Shown here piece by piece: positions 1 to 11,900 of a DNA stretch of 44,638 bases (within the stretch, counting starts at the first letter, position 1; each line of letters starts with the position of its first letter). A program made the position numbers and the translations under genes. Origin of the DNA: Phoronis australis (Eukaryota; Phoronida; Phoronidae). The notes below the pieces were generated by a model that was not told where the DNA came from, ran no database searches, and worked only from the letters and a program-made list of their open reading frames with translations. The stretch spans positions 18,069-62,706 of the forward strand of contig NMRA01001053.1 in assembly GCA_002633005.1 (NCBI GenBank), given 5' to 3'.

Positions 1-20
1 CCCCCGTAGAGCCGCCACTG
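1..20 (+). mobile_element. End of CAGTGGCGG-type MITE
   Basis: The first 20 bases end in GCCGCCACTG, like the right end of the MITEs at 3652, 10581 and 30098. The element body is outside the window. Confidence 0.45.
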
Positions 21-21
21 A

Positions 22-170
22 AATTATTTAGAGTTATTCTTCCGTGAAATACAGACACTGAGGAGATCATAGCCGTGTGTTGAAATTTTAGACTTGCGAA
101 TTTCACATGCTCTAAACACAAAACGCTCGTTATATCCGAGTGGCTCGGAATACGATCAGGCCCCATGTGG
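22..170 (-). mobile_element. Family A Kolobok-like fragment at window start
   Basis: TTATTCTTCCGTGAAATACAG (22-42 area) and TGGCTCGGA...GATCAGGCCC (143-163) match 43010-43165 in the same orientation, and the inverse of about 1600-1700. It is a short fragment, probably continuing left of the window. Confidence 0.5.
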
Positions 171-654
171 AGAATTTCTCGCTTACTTCACATGTCACCA
201 CTCAAATTCCGTTAGCCCCAAACAACACTTATGATGTCTATTCAGCTCGCCATCTGTATTGATGGAGATCTCAGCTAATGAAGTAGAAAGGAAATAGCTA
301 GTTAAATACTACAAAACAAATAAAAAGTTAATTTGTGTTTATCTTGACCTTGGGCCACTTCCCAAAGGAACGATGGTTTTAAATACATTTCATACCGATT
401 TTCGTTATTTCATTTAAATGCTTCTGTCTACTTATTTTTTTCTTACCGGGAACTGCATTGGATACAGGGTCCTCAGTGCAAAGTTCAGGGTAGCTGCTAT
501 TAAAGGAGAATGCCACCCGATTTAATTAGTCATTTTTACCGTCTTAATCGATCCACATGGCCTCGCATACATGTACGGTCGACCTTACTTTGCAGAGAGG
601 TGTTGCGTTAACGACGCAGCGACGTCAGTGGTTCATCTGCAGGGTTAATGCCGC

Positions 655-900
655 TATATCGCGGTCCATCGTACCTGCTTGTACGAACTATGAAGTTGCG
701 AGGAAAGTGAGTATATCGTTTTTTTTCGACTTCCTCGAGAGCCTGAAATGCTTAGGAAGTGGCTCGCGGTAGTTAAGAATGAAAGGTATGGTAATAGCAA
801 GTTAGTATGACGCCGTGAAACATCCCCGTGTCTGTGGCCGGCATTTCGTCGACAGTGATTTCCCTGACGAAAGCCGGCGTTCCAAAGAACTATCCATCCC
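655..900 (+). pseudogene. THAP-domain remnant of family A element
   Basis: Across three frames one can read SIVPACTNYEVARK (first Cys pair partly lost), a WLAVVKNE block near 761 and VKHPRVCGRHFVDSDFPDE near 821-880, which supplies C-x2-H. The reverse-oriented copy near 30541-32441 has YHRCIVLTCPNYEAAKKAGI and KYKAVKHLRVCGRHFVDSDF, confirming the reading. Several frameshifts make it non-coding. Confidence 0.65.
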
Positions 901-907
901 CCTGTGC

Positions 908-1020
908 ACGGCGCCTTTTAGTATTTCTTGATCACTGTATTCCGGTTCGAACTGATAGCCTGTGAAACTTAACGATCCACCAGTGAAGTCTTCGTCGCCT
1001 GAACTCTCGTCTAAGTTTGA
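908..1020 (-). pseudogene. GYxFEP accessory-ORF remnant of family A element
   Basis: Minus-strand codons read LDESSGDEDFTGGSL, then GYQFEPEYSDQEIL. This parallels SSGDEEFF...GGYMFEPEY in the intact-looking ORF at 37784-38074. An ATG at about 1036 is out of frame, so a frameshift is present. The part with the cysteine cluster was lost where the frame meets the THAP remnant near 900. Confidence 0.6.
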
Positions 1021-2128
1021 TTGCTACTAGTTACCATGTTGACGTTTATTGTTCTGCGTTCTGTTTCAAAATGAATTATTCTCACTCTAACCAATGCTTA
1101 TATAAAACTGAAACAAAGTCTGTATCATTAGATATAATTTATAATGCCTTTGAAGTATTTGTGAGTGCAAATGTTTTGAGAAGCCAGCAACGAATAAACC
1201 ACTGTGTTACCGGCTTTTTAGAAAGGGAATTGACCGGGCACCGAGGTCGTGTGAGCGCATGCTAATTCAGTGTTTGTTGAGAGAAAAATGTTGTGAAACA
1301 ATAACTCGATTTTATATGCTATAGTCACATGTTAGGGAATCTTTATTTAGATGTACATGTACAAAATACGTTATTCAAATCATAGTTACTGGCTATACAG
1401 CTTTTGCCCCGACGGTTCTGTGGAAGGGGAACCTGCCCTTAAGGGCCCGTGACAAGTGAGTAGAGTTTCAGTTTCGTGGCTAATTCACCAAAATAATTAC
1501 GTGCACGTTATTTGTGTGGCTCACTAGTCTTTTCGTGACTGGAGGTTTAGTTTCCAACTTAAAGCTGGTTTATGTTCGTGATGTCCAGTCCCCGGCCGGC
1601 GGCCGCGCCGGCGTGTTCGAGTTCCGAGCCACTGTCTAGTATAACAAGCGTTTTGTGTGTTTAGAACTGAAAAAATCACAAGTCTAAAATTAAACGCACG
1701 GTTATGTTCTCCTGTCTGTATTACATGGAAGAATGGTTCGATTTTTCACCAAACAGACCTTAACTCCCGCGATCGATCTTAGTAAATTGGCCAGTACCAA
1801 ACTCTGTAGGCTATGGTACGTTCAAATACCTATAAATCCGTAACAGTGAAATAAAACAACCAGTTTGTTCAAGAACTAGACGTATCTGTAAGGGTTTTAA
1901 ATCAAAGTTTGATGATTTATTGGTGTAAAACGATGAATTCAAGCGTTAAGTTGACACCAGCGAAAGCGTGTTGTGAACGACTGAACAGACTGCTTCGAAC
2001 CGATTACGGCATTGGTTAATTTCAACACATCCGTCTGGTAAAACAACTGACCTTGCTGTTATCGAGTGAAACTACTCCATCTAAAGTGATACAAAATAGG
2101 TAGTTTTCGGGGTGGCATTCTCCTTTAA

Positions 2129-2857
2129 ATCCAACCTATTCAAGACGGAAAGTGACACCTGTTGGTAATGGTAGTAAGCACCACTGAAGTAAAACAAAAA
2201 CATTTCGAAAAACATCTAAAATTAAATTCAACCACATTTTTGAGGTGATGTAAAGACATTTGAAGCATAGCACTAGAATAAAAATTACACTACATGTAAA
2301 TTAAACTTTTCATCAGATATCACTTTTACATGTAGAGGCATGCACAAAGTCAGCACATTTTACTTCTGTTAAAATAAGCCTTCTTGAATGCTTAAGTACA
2401 GTAGATATTAAACACTGTTTTGGCTTAAAACAGATATTAGCAACAACTTTCCCATCCAGCTCCCTAATGTAAAATAATGTTCTGAAACCGTTGTCAGCTC
2501 TCTAAAATTTGGAGGAAGTTTGAAAACTCCTTACAAAGCCTGCTAAACAAGGCATTACAATGTTTAAGGCGAGTTACACAATAACTGTGGGAAAAGACCA
2601 TACACCAAAAAACCCCAGAGAGTAAGCGTTTTAGTTGAATATTACTTTCATCACCCAAGTGGGACGCCGACATTGCGTTACCAGAACGAGGACAGAACGA
2701 GGTTTGTGTGAAATCGCCAAAACAGGGTTTGGTATCCCTTTCAATAAAACCACAACAATGCACAAATACAGAAAAAATTTGTTCCTAAAACTGCATCCTG
2801 ACTCGAACAATGTGGACAGCTTTTCATGAACATCACAGACACTTTATCACAAAATAA
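2129..2857. other. 3' flank of EI24, no gene seen
   Basis: AT-rich sequence between the family A element and the EI24 stop codon. It probably contains the EI24 3' UTR. No clear AATAAA was found close to the stop on the minus strand. Confidence 0.4.
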
Positions 2858-2963
2858 TCATTTGTTTATCTTTTTTGATTTCGGTCTTCGTAGCCTCTTG
2901 ATCAGTAGGAAGACCTTGTTTGTTAACTGACCGGCAAAGGCAAACAGTCTCAAAGGAAAGGTG
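2858..2963 (-). CDS. EI24: EI24 last coding exon (9)
   Basis: The acceptor is TTCTTTTGCAG. It encodes [18 protein letters not shown], matching the [20 protein letters not shown] end of EI24, then a basic tail and TGA at 2860-2858. Confidence 0.88.
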
Positions 2964-5900
2964 CTGCAAAAGAATAGAAACATCAACGTGAGTAATGATG
3001 TACATGTGAAGGTTATGGACTTTAAGTACTCGGAAAGCAGACGATATTTACAGTTTTTGGCCACAACATTGACAAGGAGGAAACAACAAAACTTTTAACA
3101 TCACATTGGTACTCGCGTATTATACCTGGCAAAATTACCATTGCACATTTTGTTTCATGCAATAAATTGTGCCTAATTCCAACTAGTAAGATCAGTACAA
3201 TCACCCAAAGTCCCGGGTGTAGCTGTGCTGATGCAACACTGTCGTCTAAAAGAGTATCGTGTCATCACTTAAAATCAACAATTTTTTTCAATTAATGGCA
3301 GTAGTCGGATATTATGTGCCCATATTTTGAGAACCAGTTCGATGCCTGTTATTCAGTGGAGAAAACTGGTTCTCAAAATCCAGGCACGTTACATCTGACC
3401 ACCACTCAATTAACAGAAGGAATAATTTGTCAATACAATAAAAAAATGTCGGAATAAATCAATGGATTGTCATACATCAATCCTATTCAATAATCTTTAT
3501 TGCTCACAGAGAGAGGCAGAGTTTCAATTTCGTAAAATCTGCATTGGGTCCTGTTTCGCTGGTTACAAAAGCGAAAATAGAATAAGGCCTTTTGCTCACA
3601 TAAAATCGGTCTCATATTATTCCCAAGTGTGATAGGTTTCTATTCCCATTACAGGGGCGGATGCAGGATTTTGAGTTATGGGGGGCCAGGGCAGAGTATT
3701 AGCCAGGATTTTGCCCTTCAGACATTCACACCCAAGAACTGCCAAAGAGAATTTGGGAGAATTTTAGGGGGGCCCCCCTCTAAATCCGCCACTGCATTAC
3801 TAACAAGATCATAGAAAGCAACAGCGATTCAAGAAAACTTAACAGAGTTGGTTGGGATTGGCAAACTGCGATTTTGTAAATGACACATGTAAGTACTCTA
3901 TGACTTGAGCTGTTGATGGAAATAGAATTGTATCACTGCAAGAGATATTACGAGACCAATCAGTGGCGGACTTAGAGGGGGGCCAAGGGGGCCATGCCCC
4001 CTCCCCCTAAAATTCTCCTAGATCCATTTGGCAGTTCGAACGTCTGACGAGCAAAATCCTGGCTAATACTCATCATTTCAGTTTACTGTTACATAGTATG
4101 GCAACCACCTTTGACTTGAATAGTTGCAATTTATTAAAGCGGGCAGTGATCAAACTAAACAAAATCAACTGAACCCCGATCCAGTGGCTTAAGCCCAAAC
4201 AAGTACAGTGCAAAAATGGCATGTGCAATGGTGGCGATGTGATCGGTATACTTTCGACCAAGGCATGCGCATTGACACCCACACACGGAATTACGTGTGT
4301 TATTCATCATGTTTCCACAGGGCTACTTTTCAGCATAGGTGGCCCTGTGACAGAGAGTAGAGACTGGTTTGATGAGAGAAAAAGACCTAGTAATCCGATT
4401 TTCGTTTTTTAACCAGCTAAACAAGGAGAAACGCAACTTTTTAAATGCTTAAAAACATTTTCCACAACATCAAACAAAAACAAAAGTTCGACATTTAATC
4501 TAAACTAAGAAAGTTGATGACAAAGACAGGAGCTTGGGCAAATCTTCGTTTTGTTTTTGTAGTGAGAAGCAATACTCTGGATGCCTTTTGAAAAGTACAT
4601 CATTAGAAAGAAAGAACAAAACTATGCACGTTAATCAACAAGGTTTGAAAACTTATGGGTCTTAAACTAAAACTAAAAGTAAGACTGCAAAGTACAAACA
4701 GTCAGAGCACAAATTTTAAGCAAATTCAGACAAAACACATCTGCAACTGATTAACATGTGAAAAATAGCACGTAATATGAGCTCCATGCTGAGGATACAT
4801 CATAGAAAACTAGAAGTGGGTCCAAACTTGGATTAACTGTTCTCCCCTATGCAAAATCAACAGAGAAAAACACTCACCAGCCATTGGCATACATACATGT
4901 GCCAATATAATAGTCACACTTTTGTCTAGTTCTGGTTGGAGTTCAGTAACACCAGGACCTCGCTAAAATCTAGCCAAAATCATGTGTTCTCATTTAAAAT
5001 ACACCGCAATATCTCACAAAATCTCGCGAAGTCTTGCTTTTTTGCAAGGTCCTAGCATAAATTACTGAACTCTACCCTGAACTCACTAAGTGCATGCACT
5101 AACTCACATTAAAGCAAATTTGCATGTTTGATTTTATGTGTGAACTCACCAACTGTTTTCTAAAGGTTTAGCTTCATTGGCACTTATAATGAAGAGTGGA
5201 AATAGTAGGGAAAATATGCAGCCACTGAAAGTAAACAAGCAATTAGGGACTAGATACGAAATTTCAAGTACTGGCGACCATTGAAAAAGTAATGCCTTAA
5301 AGCCAATGGGAAGCTGAGACTCAAACTAATTCAAATTCAGAAGAAGTGTAGCCAAATGGGTCCTCTTAAAATCAAAAAGACAAATTTAAAGAGAATTGGC
5401 AAGGTTTGCAAACAGCAAATTTCAAATGACTGCTGATTTGGACATTCATCAAAACAAAAGAGCTGGAACTCCTGAATGCTCTGAGGGTGACAACAAGCTC
5501 TGAATATTCACTAAGGGCTGCAAATTGGTTTAAGGGAAGACGTTATTGGTTAAAAAAATGCAAAAGATGGGCAGAATGAGAACTGAACTCTGTACACACT
5601 TAGAGCCACAATCCACAATGTAGTGTTCGGCAACTTGATAATGCAAGATCCATAACTGGTGTCCCAAACGAGATAACTCGTCAACACGTTTGCGAGGACG
5701 AGATTTAAAACATTCATCCTATTCACACATTCAATTAGCATATCGCCAGGATTTTGAGTGAAAGCTTATCTGACCAATCAGAATGCAGCATTCTTGACAC
5801 GCCTTCGTTTCCAAGCCAACAATTTACCCGACAAAAAACACGTTGGGTCAAACTTAACGTTTGTTTGTCGGGTGTCATGTGACTTCGCAAGGTCGCAATA

Positions 5901-8900
5901 GGTCAATTAGCCAGCATTAGATTGCCATCTCATCACCATGACGAGGAATGAGCACTATACCACTGACACTGCATGCAAAGAAGATGAAAAGCTGATGCAC
6001 CCTATTAGTTCTAATTAAGCAACAAGAGCAACGCAGAGCGTTGAAATGCACCCACGAATGCATCGCAAATGGTGTGCTTTTAGGGGGTTTTGTTTGTATC
6101 ATCGAAATGGCCACTAGATGGTGCAAAATACATCGAATCCGTCTGAAAACTAAATTTCATTAAAATTCACTGAGGAACTTCAGAGAAACAGAGGAAAACG
6201 AAAAAATGAAATTGCCACTCGGGGCCACAGTGTTCATCGGATCCGTCTAAAGGTCGTTGTCTTCTCTTGTTAACTTCATATAAATACATGACTTTTTGTG
6301 CTAAATTCAATAAAGATCCTGCAGAGCACTTAGGATATACAGGTATGGGTGCAAAAAAACAAAACTGCCACTAGGAGGTGCCACAGTACTCGAAGTCATA
6401 TGAAACCCATCGTAAAGCCGTCCCCTTCATAGAAAGAACATACATGCCAACTTTTACAATCATCCTTAGAGTGGTTTGGTTGACAAGAGGGACAGACGCC
6501 AAAAAAATCGAAAACAACAAAAATGGCCACTAGGTGGCACAAACTATGAATCCAACCGAAAACGGGAGGATAGCGTCATCTCACTAATAGAGGTCTATGT
6601 GCCAAATTTTGTGGAAATCCGTTGACACCGGTACACCGATCGGTCCGAAAGTCGTCGTCGTCTGTTGTCACCTTCATATAAATACATTTCCTAAATTTTA
6701 TAAAAATACTGTAGAACATTTAGGAGATACAGCCATAGGTGCAAAACCAAACAAAACTGCCACTAGGAGGCGCCACAGTAGTCAAAGTCGTCGGAAAATC
6801 ATCATCAACAGTCTTCCTCATAGTAAGAACATACATGCCAATTTTCACAATCGTCCTTACAGCGGTTTGGTTGATACAGGGGCGGACGCCAAAAAAAATG
6901 ACTCGAAAACAGTAAAAATGGCCACTAGATGTCAAAACGCAAAATGCCTCGAATCCATCCAAAAACAAGAAGATACCGTCAACTCATTAATAGATGCCTA
7001 TGTACCAAATTTCACGAAAATCGGTTGAGGACTTCTGAAGATACAGAGGCAAACGTAAAAAAATAAAATTGCCACTAGGGGGCACAGTGGTATTTGGGTC
7101 GGTCCGAAACTCGTCGGCCTCTGTCGTCAACCCCATAGGAACAAACTTGCCAAATTTCAATAAGATCCTGCAAGGGGTTTAGGAGATACTGCCGCGGACG
7201 CCAGACACCCAAACAGAGATGACAGCAACATGCGACAACATATAAATATGTGGCCGCATAAAAAATGTTTACCATTAATAGCTTTTAGCACATAAGTGTA
7301 GGTGGTAACTTTAAAATTTTACTGATTTCGCTATGAATCATTGTTCTGTCAAAGAAAAGAATGTTTCGCAAACAAGTCTAAGTCTGGTCAGCGCGCCACA
7401 AACGATGTTTGATATGACTAACTACGGAATATGTGAAAGTGGTCTCAACATCTTGCACACTCAGATGAGAAGAGGTTTATGGGTTTAGAAAGAACCATTA
7501 TTACTTCATTGCTTGAGGTCGTGCGCAGGGGAGAAAATTACAAGCAAAGACATGACAACTTGTTGAGCCTAGACCCAAGCTTCATAACAATCTTCCAGTT
7601 CTTTCAAAACTTAAAAAAATACCGTCTCCCATGAGCAAAGAATAAACTGAGGCTACTTTCAAATTTTTTTTAGGGGCTGTGGGTTTATAGCAGTTTCGAA
7701 TAGTATTCGAAAATACTCAATGAATCCTCATCACCATTAATATCACAGAAAATATTAAGTGAAGATCCCTTTTGGAACAAAAGAGCCATACCTTAATGTG
7801 GTAAGTGTACAGCCATTTCATCCATATCTCACGGACTTGATTCACCACCAGGTGACCTGGTGTGCCCTCTGTCGTTGTAGAATAAAATGATAAAAACAGT
7901 ACCAGTGATTCCCTATTGTCGGGGGGAATCCCGTAACAGATCTGAATACACTGCAAGTAGATCAAGTCCAGGATCTCTGTTAAGACTAGGTCCACAGTTC
8001 TTTGGTTCCGAAAGTGATCTTCACTTAATTTTTATCACTTAAATGGATCCTAGTAATATACATAGTCTCATTAACATCACTGTTTGACTGAAATGAGAAG
8101 CAAACAATCCTCGGTCACACAATAGAGTAGAATTACCTGATGACGTACGACTGTGTCAGTGCTGTCAGTACTGCCAATGGTAGACCAAACCCAGTGAAAT
8201 ACGGCCAGTTGCCCTCTACGTACTCAAGTCTCTGTTGAACCTCCCAGCCTGAACAGAAAGAAGATACTTGAGCAGAATTGCATAAAATGGCAGCGTTACC
8301 CACGGGTACACACTGCCATCTGGTGGACAGAAAAGAATAATGAAAACATTTGACGGCTTGAGCTGTTATAGCTAGTATCCAGGTGAATCTGAATTCCCAG
8401 CAATCTAGACAGTCATGAGGTAACTCGTGCGCCAACATTTGGCCTTTTGTCACCCCAACCCTATAAGCGCACGTAAGCCAGACTTACTAACTCATCGCTG
8501 CTGAAAAAACGGTATTCGCTATAATTTCTCATACAATGCACCAATTTTAAAAATTCGAAGATGACTATTGTTTATTTTTCATTTGCCATTTGGTCGTTTG
8601 TCCTTTTTACTCACCNTCATCCTTACAGCGGTTTGGTTGTTAGAGGGCAGACGCCAAAAAAAATGACTCAAAAACAGTAAAAATGGCCACTAGATGGCGC
8701 AAAATGACTGTAATCCATCCGAAAATAAAAGGATAGCGTCAACTGATTAATAGATGCCCATGTACCAAATTTCACGAAATTCGGTTGAGGACCTCTGAAG
8801 ATAAAGAGGCAAACGTAAAAAACTAAAATTGCCACTAGGGGCACAGTGGTATTTGGGTCGGTCAGAAACTCGTCGCCCTCTGTCGTCAACCCCATAGGAA

Positions 8901-11900
8901 CACACTTGCCAAATTTCAATAAGATCCATCAAGGGGTTTAAGAGATGCGGACGCCCAGATGCCCAAACAGAAATGACGGCAACATACGACCACATATAAA
9001 TATGTGGGCGCATAACAAATGTTTACCATTAATAGCTTTTTAGCACATCAGTGTAGGTGGTAACTTTAAAATTTTACTGATTTGGCTATGAATCATTGTT
9101 CTGTCAAAGTCTGGTAAGCGCACCACAAACAATGTTTGATATGACTAACTACGGATGTGAAAGTGGTCTCAACATCTTGCGCACTCAGATGAGAAGTGGT
9201 TTATGGGTTTGGAAGGATTTACTTCATGGCTTGAGGTTGTGCGCAGGGGAGAAAATTACAAGCAAAGACATGACAGCTTGTTGAGCCTAGACTTAAGCTT
9301 CATAACAAGCTTCCAGTTCTTTCAAAGCCTACAAAATACCGTCTCCCTTGAGCAAGGAATAAACTGAGGCTACTTTCAAAATTTTTTTAGGGGCTGTGGG
9401 TTTATAGCAGTTTCGAATAGTATTTGAAAATACTCAATGAATCCTCATTACCATTAATATCACAGAAAATATTAGGTGAAGATCCTTTTTGGAACCAAAG
9501 AACCGTACCTTAATGTGGTAAGTGTACAGCCATTTCATCCATATCTCATGGACTTGATTCACCACCTGGTGTGTCCTCTGTCATTGTAGAATAAAATGAT
9601 AAAAACAGTACCAGTGATTCCCTATTGTCGGGGGGAATCCCGTAACAGATCTGAATACACTACAAGTAGATCAAGTCCAGGATCTCTGTTAAGACTAGGT
9701 CCACAGTTCTTTGGTTCCGAAAGTGATCTTCACTTAATTTTTATCACTTAAATGGATCCTAGTAATATACATAGTCTCATTAACATCACTGTTTGACTGA
9801 AATGAGAAGCAAACAATCCTCGGTCACACAATAGAGTAGAATTACCTGATGACGTACGACTGTGTCAGTGCTGTCAGTACTGCCAATGGTAGACCAAACC
9901 CAGTGAAATACGGCCAGTTGCCCTCTACGTACTCAAGTCTCTGTTGAACCTCCCAGCCTGAACAGAAAGAAGATACTTGAGCAGAATTGCATAAAATGGC
10001 AGCGTTACCCACGGGTACACACTGCCATCTGGTGGACAGAAAAGAATAATGAAAACATTTGACGGCTTGAGCTGTTATAGCTAGTACCCAGGTGAATCTG
10101 AATTCCCAGCAATCTAGACAGTCATGAGGTAACTCGTGCGCCAACATTTGGCCTTTTGTCACCCCAACCCTATAAGCGCACGTAAGCCAGACTTACTAAC
10201 TCATTGCTGCTGAAAAAACGGTATTCGCTATAATTTCTCATACAATGCACCAATTTTAAAAATTCGAAGATGACTATTGTTTATTTTTCATTTGCCATTT
10301 GGTCGTTTGTCCTTTTTACTCACCATATTGTTTGTTTTTTGATTTTGAAAGTAGTACGTTAAACAGGCACGTTGGTTACGATTGCAATTATCTCATCCAA
10401 GCCCATGAAAAGCGATAAGCTCACTTCGAGGTGTGAGGGTGCCGTAAAGTCTTTAATGTGCCGAGAAATTCATTGGAGACTGTGGAGTGAGGATGCATGC
10501 ATTCTCATCCACTCGCGTGCAAATTGTGATACCCTACAAGTTGCCTAGTGAATGGCGGTAAGATATAACAGATGGTAGATTAGGGGCGGATCCAGGACTT
10601 TGACTTGGGGGGGGCAGGGCAGACTATTAGCCAGGATTTTCCCTGTCCTGTCAGACATTCGCACCCCCAAACTGCCCAATGGAATCTGGGAAAATTTTAG
10701 GGAGGGCCATGGCCGCCTTGGCACCCCTCTAAATCCGCCACTATAGATGATATGAAAATTTGTTTCCTTGCGAACAAGACTCATCCAAAAGATCAGTGAA
10801 TACATAATAAGTTGCACCGAAAGTGACTCCTAAATGTTAAACGGCAACAAGGGGGTCAAAATAATGGATACAAGAACATCAAGCAAAATAAAACAATATT
10901 TAGTTGATGGTTGGTATTTGTGCATTGCACGCACCACTTACCCATGTTAAACCACTTGTACTCAAATGCATACAGCGAGTACAGAAAACTGGTATGTAGT
11001 AGGTAAACAAACTGACCAAGTCCTTGAATGGGCAGATAATTACACAACATTCCCTGAAAACAGTAAGACAAGATGTGAGTTTTAGAGCAGGCTTGCTTTC
11101 ACATACATGCATGTAGAGGTTGTTGTGACTGCTTCAACAGAACATTTGAGACTTAATAACACATGTCCCTCATTGAAAGACAAATCACAAAACTGCTTGC
11201 ACATAATTTAGATGACAGGTAATTATCCTTTTCTATAGGAATAATTTGAAAGAGATTAATTATATGTTTAAGAATCAAAGGTATAGTCAAATTTCATTCC
11301 AATGAGCCTCCCAGAACTTATCGAAGACATTGTTGTAACCGAGCAACTTCTTACTAACAACCATGATTATAGAACTGTTTATTACTCATTTTTTTCGTGT
11401 GTTATGGTGTTCATGCATGTGCCCAGCCATCAGCAAATCGGGCGCTTGTGCGTCATGCACTATGCACAAATATGAAATTGAGGAGTCCATTTGTGCAGTC
11501 AATTTTTTGACTGCCAAGCGCTGGCTCACTGTAATATTGGTGACATTACCCACATAGACATTGAAATCGATACATTATAACCATGTGGATGTTATGTTAT
11601 ATCCATGTTATTAAAAATAAAGGGTAGAAAAGGTATTTTGCAGAAAACTGGGACTTCCAGAATGGAATGTTAGAAGCGAGCGAATGTTGCGTTTCTACTG
11701 TAAATATGTCGAATCTAACAGAAAAACAGCTGCTGCTGAATAACAACATAACATACAAGAACAACAAGTGTTGAAATGCACCCATGACAGCAACGCGAAC
11801 AGTGTGCATCAAGAGATGTTCATTAAAGTGTCAAAAAATGGACACTAGGTGGCACAGAACACATAAAATCCATCCCAAAATGGATGGATGCTATCGCCAC

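Larger units (their letters stand above)
500..2128 (+). mobile_element. Kolobok-like TTAA element, family A, decayed
   Basis: TTAA at 500-503 and 2125-2128 flanks an element (504-2124, 1621 bp) whose ends are AGGAGAATGCCACCC and its inverse. TTAAAGGAG fits the TTAAAGGRR end pattern described for Kolobok/T2-type elements. The left part holds a decayed THAP N-terminus (about 655-900, plus strand). The adjoining minus strand holds a decayed GYQFEPEY-type ORF (1020-908). The rest shows no coding. Relatives in reverse orientation lie at 30541-32601, 42618-43600 and 22-170. Confidence 0.8.

Noticed and set aside
6597-7028. 143-codon open frame on plus
   Set aside because: It lies wholly in the CCACTAG repeat, changes frame between copies, and has no domain pattern.
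7717-7995. 92-codon minus frame next to EI24 exon 7, considered as the next EI24 exon
   Set aside because: It does not match the EI24 C-terminal region; the true exon 8 is at 5150-5224. The frame is also broken in the second copy of the block.
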